A DNA stretch of 59,565 nucleotides from contig NZ_VEGH01000020.1 of assembly GCF_007679345.1 (NCBI RefSeq), forward strand, positions 1 through 59,565. The letters run 5' to 3'. Made by a program: the position numbers and the translations under genes. This document shows, piece by piece, positions 51,630-58,355 of this stretch (the first letter of the stretch is position 1; each line of letters opens with the position of its first letter). This DNA is from Cellulosimicrobium cellulans (GTDB lineage Bacteria; Actinomycetota; Actinomycetes; Actinomycetales; Cellulomonadaceae). The notes below the pieces were generated by a model. The model did no database searches and was not told where the DNA came from. It worked only from the letters and a program-made list of their open reading frames with translations.

Positions 51630-52778
51630 GTGGCAGCGGGCACGGCGGTCGAGGCGACCGGGGTCGAGCGGGACGCGATGGCGCGCGCCCTCGACCTGGC
51701 GCGCCGTGGACCCGCGCACGGGCCCAACCCCCGCGTCGGCTGCGTGCTGCTGGCCCCCGCCGGCGCCGGCGCGACCGCCCCCGCCGGCACGACCGCCCCC
51801 GCCGGCGCGACCGCCCCCGCCGGCGCCCCGTCGACCGACCCCGGTCCCGTCCCGGGGGCCCGCGTGCTGGGCGAGGGCTGGCACCGCGGCGCTGGCACCC
51901 CGCACGCGGAGGTCGCCGCGCTCGCCGACGCCCGCTCGCGCGGCGCGGACGTCCGGGGGGCGACCGCCGTCGTGACCCTCGAGCCGTGCGACCACACCGG
52001 CCGCACCGGCCCGTGCTCGATCGCGCTGCTCGAGGCCGGCGTGGCGCGCGTCGTCGTCGCCGTCCCGGACCCCAACCCGGCCGCGGCCGGGGGCGCCGGG
52101 CGGCTGCGCGCGGCAGGAGTCGAGGTGGTCCTCGGCGTCGAGGAGGCCGCCGGCCGCGAGCTGCTCGGGCCGTGGCTGCACGCCGTGTCCCGGGGGCGGC
52201 CGCACGTCACGCTCAAGCTCGCCGCGACGCTCGACGGACGCGTGGCCGCGGCCGACGGGTCGAGCCGGTGGATCACGTCCCCGGAGTCCCGCGCGCACGC
52301 GCACGCCCTGCGGGCCGAGGTCGACGCGCTCGTCGTCGGCACCGGCACCGCGCTGGCGGACGACCCGGCGCTCACCGCGCGGGAGCGGGACGGCGCGCTC
52401 GCCGCCCACCAGCCGCTGCGGGTGGTCGTGGGGACCCGGGACCTGCCCGGCGCCGGTCGGCTCGCCGGCCCCGGCGGGGAGGTCCTGCACCTGCGCACCC
52501 GCGACCCGCGGGAGGTGCTCGCCGCGCTGCACGCCCGCGAGGTGCGGCGCGTGCTCGTCGAGGGCGGGCCGACGCTCGCCGCGGCGTTCCTGCGCGCGGG
52601 CGTCGTGGACCAGGTGCACGCGTACGTCGCGCCCGTGCTGCTGGGCGCGGGACGGGCCGCCGTGGGCGACCTGGGGATCGGTTCGATCGGGGACGCGCTG
52701 CGGCTGCGGACCCGCGAGGTACGGCCGCTGGGGCCCGACGTGCTCGTCGTGGCCGACGTCGAGGAGGAGGAGCGCTGA
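51630..52778 (+). CDS. ribD: Bifunctional riboflavin deaminase/reductase RibD
   Basis: 382 residues; deaminates DARPP and reduces the sugar. The deaminase zinc site is TPHAEVAAL (His, Glu) and EPCDHTGRTGPC (two Cys). The reductase domain begins PHVTLKLAATLDGRVA with SSRWITSPESR and VDALVVGTGTALADDP. Between the first strand (NPRVGCVLLA) and the zinc site is an in-frame repeat insert (three TAPAG-type hexads encoded by an 18-bp tandem repeat). GTG at 51630 is chosen for the GAGGGGAG 5-12 nt upstream; the frame opens at 51567 but closer to the riboswitch and without an RBS. Confidence 0.92.
   Translation: MAAGTAVEATGVERDAMARALDLARRGPAHGPNPRVGCVLLAPAGAGATAPAGTTAPAGATAPAGAPSTDPGPVPGARVLGEGWHRGAGTPHAEVAALADARSRGADVRGATAVVTLEPCDHTGRTGPCSIALLEAGVARVVVAVPDPNPAAAGGAGRLRAAGVEVVLGVEEAAGRELLGPWLHAVSRGRPHVTLKLAATLDGRVAAADGSSRWITSPESRAHAHALRAEVDALVVGTGTALADDPALTARERDGALAAHQPLRVVVGTRDLPGAGRLAGPGGEVLHLRTRDPREVLAALHAREVRRVLVEGGPTLAAAFLRAGVVDQVHAYVAPVLLGAGRAAVGDLGIGSIGDALRLRTREVRPLGPDVLVVADVEEEER
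51771..51824 (+). repeat. In-frame 18-bp tandem repeat within ribD
   Basis: Three copies of GCGACCGCCCCCGCCGGC (the second begins with A) at 51771, 51789 and 51807, encoding A/T-T-A-P-A-G hexads in the deaminase domain. Confidence 0.9.
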
Positions 52779-53467
52779 TGTTCACCGGCATCGTCGAGGA
52801 GGTCGGCACCGTGGTGGAGCTGGACCTGGCACCGGGCGGCGGGGACGCGGCCGGGGGCGTCCCGGGCGCGTCCGGCGCGGGGGAGGGCGACGCGCGGCTC
52901 GTGCTGCGCGGTCCGCTGGTCACCTCCGACGCCCGGCACGGCGACTCCATCGCGGTGTCCGGCGTCTGCCTCACCGTCACCGACCTGCCCGGCGACGGCA
53001 CCTTCGCCGTCGACGTCATGCCCGAGTCGCTGCGGAGGACCGCCCTCGGCGACCTCGCGCCGGGGTCCCCGGTCAACCTGGAGCGGGCGGTGCGCGCCGA
53101 CGCCCGGCTGGGCGGCCACGTCGTCCAGGGGCACGTCGACGGCGTGGGCACCGTGCGGCGGCGCGCGCCCGGGCCGCGCTGGGACGAGGTGGAGATCGCG
53201 CTCGACCCGGCGCTCGCCCGGTACGTCGCGGAGAAGGGCTCGGTCGCCGTCGCCGGCGTCTCGCTCACCGTCACCGCGGTCGGCCCGGACTGGTTCGGGG
53301 TGTCGCTGATCCCGACGACGCTCGCCGCGACGACCCTCGGCGACGCGGTCGTCGGGACCCGCGTGAACCTGGAGGTGGACGTGCTGGCGAAGTACGTCGA
53401 GCGGCTGCTGACCGCGGGCGCGGTGGCGGGGGTCGCCGGTGCGGGCTCGTCGGAGGTGGCCCGGTGA
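52778..53467 (+). CDS. ribE: Riboflavin synthase alpha subunit
   Basis: 229 residues with the duplicated lumazine-binding fold: first half MFTGIVEEVGTV and GDSIAVSGVCLTVTDL, second half GGHVVQGHVDGVGTV and GSVAVAGVSLTVTAV. It dismutates two lumazines to riboflavin. The N-terminal MFTGIVEE is diagnostic. An Ala/Gly-rich loop (about residues 20-38) and an Ala/Gly C-terminal tail lengthen it slightly. Start overlaps the ribD stop (TGATG); stop overlaps the ribBA GTG. Confidence 0.95.
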   Translation: MFTGIVEEVGTVVELDLAPGGGDAAGGVPGASGAGEGDARLVLRGPLVTSDARHGDSIAVSGVCLTVTDLPGDGTFAVDVMPESLRRTALGDLAPGSPVNLERAVRADARLGGHVVQGHVDGVGTVRRRAPGPRWDEVEIALDPALARYVAEKGSVAVAGVSLTVTAVGPDWFGVSLIPTTLAATTLGDAVVGTRVNLEVDVLAKYVERLLTAGAVAGVAGAGSSEVAR

Positions 53468-54855
53468 CCGCCGTCGACCCCGTGCGTCCCGAGCCCGGCC
53501 TGCCGGACGCCGAGGCCCCGATCGACCTCGGCACCGTCGAGCAGGCGCTCGCCGAGCTCCGCGCCGGCCGTCCCGTGCTCGTCTCCGACTCCGAGGACCG
53601 CGAGAACGAGGCCGACGTCGTCCTCGCCGCCTCCCTCGCGACGCCGGAGTGGGTCGCCTGGACCATCCGGCACTCGTCGGGCTACCTGTGCGCGCCGATG
53701 ACCGCCGCCCGGGCGGACGCCCTCGACCTGCCGCTCATGGTCCCGTCCTCCCAGGACCCGCGGCGCACCGCGTACACGGTCACGGTGGACGCGGCCTCCG
53801 GTGTCTCGACCGGCATCTCCGCCGCCGACCGCACCCGCACGCTGCGGGTGCTCGCCGACCCCGCGTCCGGCACCGAGGACCTGATCCGGCCGGGGCACGT
53901 GCTCCCGCTGCGCGCCGTGCCGGGCGGTGTCCTGCACCGGGCCGGGCACACCGAGGCCGCCGTCGACCTGTGCCGGCTGGCCGGGGTCGAGCCCGTCGCC
54001 GCCATCGCCGAGCTCGTGCACGACGACGGCACGATGATGCGGCTGCCCGCGACGGCGGCGCTCGCCCGCGAGCACGGCCTGGTCGTGCTCACCATCGCCG
54101 ACCTCATCGCCTGGCGCACCGCGCACGACGACCTGCCGGCGGAGCCGGAGCCCGGCCCCGACACGGCCGCCGCCGCCCCCGCGCGCCGCGTGCACCGCGC
54201 GCACAGCGCCGTGCTGCCCACCCGGCACGGCGAGTTCCGGGTGCACGCGTACCGCGACCTGCGCACCGGGGCGGACCACGTGGCCCTCGTCGCCGCCCAG
54301 GGGCTGGCCGAGCAGCCGGTCGTGCGGGTGCACTCCGAGTGCCTCACCGGCGACGCGTTCGGCTCGGCCCGCTGCGATTGCGGCCCCCAGCTCGACGCCG
54401 CCCTGGAGCGCGCCGCCCGCGAGGGCGGGGCCGTCGTCTACCTGCGCGGGCACGAGGGCCGGGGGATCGGCCTGCTCGCCAAGATCGGCGCCTACGCCCT
54501 GCAGGACGAGGGCCGGGACACCGTCGAGGCGAACATCGACCTCGGCTGGCCCGCCGACCGGCGCGAGTACGGCGCGGCCGCCGCGATCCTCGCGGACCTC
54601 GGCGCCCGCCGGATCACCCTGCTGACCAACAACCCGGCGAAGGTCGCCGGCCTCACCGCGCACGGCATCGACGTCGTCGAGGTGCGCGGGCTCGAGGTCG
54701 GCCGCACCCCGCACAACGAGGCCTACCTGCGCACCAAGGCCCGGGCCATGGGGCACCTGCTGCCCGGCCTGGACCGCGACCCCCATCCCACCACCCCCAC
54801 GGGCCCGACCCCCTCGGGCCCGGCCACCACGTCTCGTACGGAGGACGCACGATGA
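53464..54855 (+). CDS. ribBA: Bifunctional DHBP synthase / GTP cyclohydrolase II (RibBA)
   Basis: 463 residues. The RibB half (to about 215) has VSDSEDRENEADVVLAA, the metal-binding acidic loop, with RPGHVLPLRA and HTEAAVDLCRLAG. The RibA half has VRVHSECLTGDAFGSARCDC (20 residues; zinc cysteines) and YLRGHEGRGIGLLAKIGAY, with KVAGLTAHGI near the end. Both active sites look complete, so it feeds both branches of riboflavin synthesis. The N-terminal 20 and C-terminal 25 residues are Pro/Thr-rich. GTG coupled to ribE, stop coupled to ribH. Confidence 0.95.
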   Translation: MTAVDPVRPEPGLPDAEAPIDLGTVEQALAELRAGRPVLVSDSEDRENEADVVLAASLATPEWVAWTIRHSSGYLCAPMTAARADALDLPLMVPSSQDPRRTAYTVTVDAASGVSTGISAADRTRTLRVLADPASGTEDLIRPGHVLPLRAVPGGVLHRAGHTEAAVDLCRLAGVEPVAAIAELVHDDGTMMRLPATAALAREHGLVVLTIADLIAWRTAHDDLPAEPEPGPDTAAAAPARRVHRAHSAVLPTRHGEFRVHAYRDLRTGADHVALVAAQGLAEQPVVRVHSECLTGDAFGSARCDCGPQLDAALERAAREGGAVVYLRGHEGRGIGLLAKIGAYALQDEGRDTVEANIDLGWPADRREYGAAAAILADLGARRITLLTNNPAKVAGLTAHGIDVVEVRGLEVGRTPHNEAYLRTKARAMGHLLPGLDRDPHPTTPTGPTPSGPATTSRTEDAR

Positions 54856-55322
54856 GCGGCAGCGGCGCTCCCACCCTCACCGTCGACGGGAGCGGCCTGC
54901 GGGTCGCGGTCGTCGCGGCCAGCTGGCACACCACCGTCATGGACGGCCTGCTCGCGGGCTCCCGGCGCGCGCTCGCCGCCGCCGGCGTCACCGACGCCCG
55001 GGAGGTGCGCGTGCCCGGCACGTTCGAGCTCCCGGTCGCGGCGGGACGGCTCGCCCGGTCCGGCGACTACGACGCGGTCGTCGCGCTCGGCGTCGTCATC
55101 CGCGGCGGCACCCCGCACTTCGACTACGTCTGCCAGGCCGCCACCTCCGGCCTCACCGACGTCGCCGTGCAGACCGGCGTCCCGGTCGGCTTCGGCGTGC
55201 TGACCTGCGACGACGAGGCGCAGGCCCTCGACCGCGCCGGGCTCGAGGGATCGCACGAGGACAAGGGCGCGGAGGCGGCGGAGGCGGCGGTCGCGACCGT
55301 CGTCGCGCTGCGCGGGCTGTGA
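54852..55322 (+). CDS. ribH: 6,7-dimethyl-8-ribityllumazine synthase
   Basis: 156 residues; forms the icosahedral lumazine synthase. Motifs: RVAVVAASWHTTVMDGLL (W in substrate site), VPGTFELPVAAGRLA, ALGVVIRGGTPHFDYV (catalytic His) and PVGFGVLTCDDEAQAL. ATGA overlap with ribBA; its stop overlaps the GTG of the transporter gene. Normal length. Confidence 0.96.
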   Translation: MSGSGAPTLTVDGSGLRVAVVAASWHTTVMDGLLAGSRRALAAAGVTDAREVRVPGTFELPVAAGRLARSGDYDAVVALGVVIRGGTPHFDYVCQAATSGLTDVAVQTGVPVGFGVLTCDDEAQALDRAGLEGSHEDKGAEAAEAAVATVVALRGL

Positions 55323-56017
55323 ACGTCCTCGGCTGGCTGTTCGACGCCCAGCTCGTGATCGCCGGGCACCCCGTCCTCTGGCGGGAGGTCATCGGCAACC
55401 TGTTCGGCCTCGCGTCCGCGCTCGGCGGCCTGCGCCGCAGGGTGTGGGCGTGGCCGGTCGGCATCGTCGGCAACGTCCTGCTGTTCACGGTGTTCCTCGG
55501 CGGCGTGTTCCACACCCCGCAGGCGCGCGACCTGTACGGCCAGGCGGGGCGCCAGGTGTTCTTCGTCGCCGTCGCGGTCTACGGCTGGGTGCGCTGGTCG
55601 CAGGCCCGCCGGGTGGCGCGGGAGCACGGCGACGCCGACGCCCCCGCCGTCGTGCCCCGGTGGGCCGGGCGGTCGGGCTGGATCCAGCTCGGCGTGGTCG
55701 GGGTCGTCGGCACCGTCGCGTGCGCCCTGGTCTTCCGGGCCCTCGGGTCGTGGGGTCCGTGGGCCGACGCGTGGATCTTCGTCGGCTCGCTGCTCGCGAC
55801 CTACGGCATGGCGCGCGGCTGGATCGAGTTCTGGCTCATCTGGATCGCCGTCGACGCCGTCGGCGTGCCCCTGCTGCTCAGCGCGGGCTACTACCCGTCG
55901 GCGTTCCTGTACCTGGTGTACGCGGGCGTCGTGATCTCGGGCTTCGTCGTGTGGTGGCGCGCCCGGCGGGAGTCCGAGCCGCTGCAGGTCACGGCGGCGG
56001 CCGGGGTCGAGGGGTGA
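55319..56017 (+). CDS. pnuC: PnuC-family vitamin transporter, probable riboflavin importer (RibM/PnuX type)
   Basis: 232 residues with about seven TM helices (EVIGNLFGLASALGGL, VWAWPVGIVGNVLLFTVFL, FFVAVAVYGWVRWS, IEFWLIWIAVDAVGVPLLL). The PnuC motifs WPVGIVGN, VYGWVRW and WLIWIAVD are present. The family transports nicotinamide riboside or other B vitamins by facilitated diffusion. Because the gene is translationally coupled to ribH under an FMN riboswitch, like ribM/pnuX in Corynebacterium and Streptomyces, riboflavin is the likely substrate. The name pnuC reflects the family, not the proven ligand. Confidence 0.85.
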   Translation: MNVLGWLFDAQLVIAGHPVLWREVIGNLFGLASALGGLRRRVWAWPVGIVGNVLLFTVFLGGVFHTPQARDLYGQAGRQVFFVAVAVYGWVRWSQARRVAREHGDADAPAVVPRWAGRSGWIQLGVVGVVGTVACALVFRALGSWGPWADAWIFVGSLLATYGMARGWIEFWLIWIAVDAVGVPLLLSAGYYPSAFLYLVYAGVVISGFVVWWRARRESEPLQVTAAAGVEG

Positions 56018-56063
56018 GCGCCCGGGCGCTGGACGCCGGACCGGGGGAGGGCGTCCGACCGTC

Positions 56064-56069
56064 TACCCT
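56064..56069 (+). promoter_or_regulatory. -10 box of hisE (leaderless type)
   Basis: TACCCT ends 7 nt before the hisE GTG, without a ribosome-binding site. Confidence 0.45.
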
Positions 56070-56076
56070 GGCGGGC

Positions 56077-56340
56077 GTGAAGACGTTCGACGCGCTGTTC
56101 GCTGAGCTCACCGAGAAGGCGGCCACCCGGCCCGCCGGTTCGGGCACCGTCAAGGAGCTGGACGCCGGCGTCCATGCGATCGGCAAGAAGATCGTCGAGG
56201 AGGCCGCCGAGGTGTGGATGGCCGCCGAGTACGAGGGCGACGCCCGCACCGCCGAGGAGATCTCCCAGCTCCTCTACCACCTGCAGGTGCTCATGGTCGC
56301 CAAGGGCCTCACGCTCGAGGACGTGTACGCCCACCTCTGA
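56077..56340 (+). CDS. hisE: Phosphoribosyl-ATP pyrophosphatase
   Basis: 87 residues, the second enzyme of histidine synthesis. Family motifs are KTFDALFAELTEKAATRP, GKKIVEEAAEVWMAAEYEG (metal-binding EExxE) and EEISQLLYHLQVLMVAKGL. Stand-alone HisE, not fused to HisI. GTG start follows its own -10 box. hisG follows 58 nt downstream, as in other actinobacteria, apart from the main his operon. Confidence 0.95.
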   Translation: MKTFDALFAELTEKAATRPAGSGTVKELDAGVHAIGKKIVEEAAEVWMAAEYEGDARTAEEISQLLYHLQVLMVAKGLTLEDVYAHL

Positions 56341-56398
56341 CCCGGCCCGCTCGACCCCGCTGCTCCCTTTCACACCTGAACACCCCCGGAGAACCCCC

Positions 56399-57247
56399 GT
56401 GCTGAGGATCGCCGTCCCGAACAAGGGCTCGCTCGCCGAGCCCGCCTCCGACATGCTGCGCGAGGCGGGCTACCGCCAGCGCCGCGACTCCCGCGAGCTC
56501 GTCCTGCCCGACGCCGACAACGGCGTCGAGTTCTTCTTCCTGCGGCCCCGCGACATCGCCGTGTACGTCGGCACCGGCACCGTCGACGTCGGCATCACCG
56601 GCCGGGACCTGCTGCTCGACTCCGAGTCGCCCGCGACCGAGCACCTGCAGCTCGGCTTCGCCCGGTCGACCTTCCGGTTCGCCACCCAGGCCGGCCAGAT
56701 GAACGACGTCCGCGAGGTCGCCGGCCGGCGCGTCGCCACGTCGTACCCCGTGCTCGTCGCCGACTACCTGCGCAGCCAGGGCGTCGTGCCGTCCGAGGTC
56801 GTCCGCCTGGACGGCGCCGTCGAGACCGCGATCCGGCTCGGCGTCGCCGACGTCATCGCCGACGTCGTCGAGACCGGCACCACGCTGCGCGCCGCGGGGC
56901 TCGACGTCTTCGGCGACCCGATCCTCAAGTCCGAGGCCGTGCTCGTGCGCCGCGCCGGCGTCGACGAGCCCGCCGGGCTCGACGTGCTCACCCGGCGCCT
57001 CCAGGGCGTGCTGACCGCCCGCGAGTACGTGCTGATGGACTACGACGTGCCGACCGCGCTGGTCGAGCAGGCCGTCGCGATCACCCCGGGCCTGGAGTCG
57101 CCCACCGTGTCGCCCCTGCACAACCGCGACTGGGCGGCCGTCCGGGCCATGGTGCGGCGCTCGGAGACCAACCGGGTGATGGACGCGCTGTACGACGTCG
57201 GCGCCCGCGCCATCCTCGTGACGTCCATCCACGCCTGCCGGCTCTGA
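56399..57247 (+). CDS. hisG: ATP phosphoribosyltransferase (long form HisG)
   Basis: 282 residues; committed step of histidine synthesis. N-terminal LRIAVPNKGSLAEPASDML, the PRPP/substrate region VGTGTVDVGITGRDLLLD, and the P-loop-like ADVIADVVETGTTLRAAGL. The C-terminal third (LTRRLQGVLTAREYVLMDY and ALYDVGARAILVTSIHACRL) is the regulatory domain binding histidine, so feedback inhibition is expected and HisZ is not needed. GTG at 56399 with GGAGAA upstream. Confidence 0.95.
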   Translation: MLRIAVPNKGSLAEPASDMLREAGYRQRRDSRELVLPDADNGVEFFFLRPRDIAVYVGTGTVDVGITGRDLLLDSESPATEHLQLGFARSTFRFATQAGQMNDVREVAGRRVATSYPVLVADYLRSQGVVPSEVVRLDGAVETAIRLGVADVIADVVETGTTLRAAGLDVFGDPILKSEAVLVRRAGVDEPAGLDVLTRRLQGVLTAREYVLMDYDVPTALVEQAVAITPGLESPTVSPLHNRDWAAVRAMVRRSETNRVMDALYDVGARAILVTSIHACRL

Positions 57248-57329
57248 CGGGGCGGACGCGCGATGACCGGGGTGGATCGGCGACGGGCGAGCACGAGGGC
57301 GGACGGGCGATGACCGGGGCGGTCGGGCG

Positions 57330-57866
57330 ATGACCGGCGAGCCGGGGCGAGGCTCGCGCGACGGGGACGGGGACGACCTCCGCCCCGGGGCGGCCGGCGA
57401 GGGCGACGCCGGGCGGCGACCCGCGCTCGACGACGTCTTCCGGCCGCGGGCCGCGCGCCTCGTCACCGGCACCCTGGCCGTCGTCGTCGCCGCTGCGACC
57501 GTCCTGCTCATCGTGCTGCTGTCCACCACCGGCATCGACGGCTGGTCCACGGCCGACCTCAGCGGCATCGCACTCGTCGGGCTCGCGATCGTCTGGTTCC
57601 TCTGGCGCCAGGCGACCGTCGCCGCCACGCCCACCGCCGACGGGCTGCGCGTGCGCAACCTCGCCAGCACCCGGACCGTCGCCTGGGCCGAGATCGTCTG
57701 GGTCCGGTTCGGCGAGGGCAGGCCGTGGGTCCAGCTCGACCTCGACGACGGCGACACCCTCGCAGTCATGGGTGTGCAGCGCTCGGACGGCGAGCGGGCC
57801 CGGCGCGAGGCGAAGCGGCTCGCGACGCTGGTGGCGGCGCGGCAGCGGGCCGGGCGGGACGACTAG
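57330..57866 (+). CDS. PH domain-containing membrane protein
   Basis: 178 residues. A charged N-terminal tail, two TM helices (LVTGTLAVVVAAATVLLIVLL and GIALVGLAIVWFLW, about 44-64 and 79-92), then a small beta-rich domain (VAATPTADGLRVRNLASTRTVAWAEIVWVRFGE, in part, and GDTLAVMGVQR) typical of the bacterial PH_6-type proteins encoded after hisG in actinobacteria. No enzyme motif. The upstream 80 nt contain repeated GGCGATGACCGG segments with two further ATGs out of frame; the ATG at 57330 is the last and is in frame with the domain. Function unknown. Confidence 0.75.
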   Translation: MTGEPGRGSRDGDGDDLRPGAAGEGDAGRRPALDDVFRPRAARLVTGTLAVVVAAATVLLIVLLSTTGIDGWSTADLSGIALVGLAIVWFLWRQATVAATPTADGLRVRNLASTRTVAWAEIVWVRFGEGRPWVQLDLDDGDTLAVMGVQRSDGERARREAKRLATLVAARQRAGRDD

Positions 57867-57869
57867 GTC

Positions 57870-58169
57870 GTGCCGGACCGGCCCGAGATCGTCTGCCTCT
57901 GCGGTTCTGCCCGGTTCGCCGTCGAGCTGCGTGCGGCGAACCGCGCGCTCAGCCTCGCCGGCGCCGTCGTCCTCGCGCCGATCGAGGCGGGCGACCCGCT
58001 GACCGCCGAGCAGCGGGCCGCGCTCGGTGCCGTGCACCTGCGCAAGATCGACCTGGCCGACCGGGTGGTCGTCGTCAGCCCCGGCGGGTACGTGGGGGAG
58101 TCCACGGCCGCCGAGATCGCCTACGCCCGCGCCGCCGGGAAGCCGGTCTCGTTCACCGACCCCACCTGA
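57870..58169 (+). CDS. Nucleoside 2-deoxyribosyltransferase-like protein
   Basis: 99 residues with the compact fold of the nucleoside 2-deoxyribosyltransferase/DUF4406 superfamily: CLCGSARFAVELRAANRAL at the N-terminus (substrate-phosphate-like loop), LRKIDLADRVVVVSPGGYVGEST and AAEIAYARAAGKPVSF at the C-terminus. The GGYxGxSTxxEIxYA segment is the family signature with the catalytic Glu. It could hydrolyse a modified nucleotide rather than transfer bases; substrate unknown. GTG start 3 nt after the PH gene stop, so probably co-translated. Confidence 0.75.
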   Translation: MPDRPEIVCLCGSARFAVELRAANRALSLAGAVVLAPIEAGDPLTAEQRAALGAVHLRKIDLADRVVVVSPGGYVGESTAAEIAYARAAGKPVSFTDPT

Positions 58170-58176
58170 GGCGCAC

Positions 58177-58296
58177 GTCCACCCGCCTCGCCTCGATCTG
58201 CTCTGCCGCCTCCGCGACGGTCCGTCCACCCGCGTGCGCCTCGGTCCGCTCTGCCGCCTCCGCCTCGGTCCCGGCCTCCCGCGTACGCCTCGATCC
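58177..58296 (+). repeat. Imperfect 47-bp direct repeat
   Basis: GTCCACCCGC..CTCTGCCGCCTCCGC at 58177-58223 is repeated at 58224-58270, with a partial third copy (ACGCCTCGATCCACCC) ending near 58296. Non-coding on both strands as far as I can tell, between the convergent gene ends. Confidence 0.65.
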
Positions 58297-58355
58297 ACCC
58301 TCCCGGCGCCGTGCAGCGCACGTCCGCAGACGCGGTCGACTCCCGGGGCGCCGTG

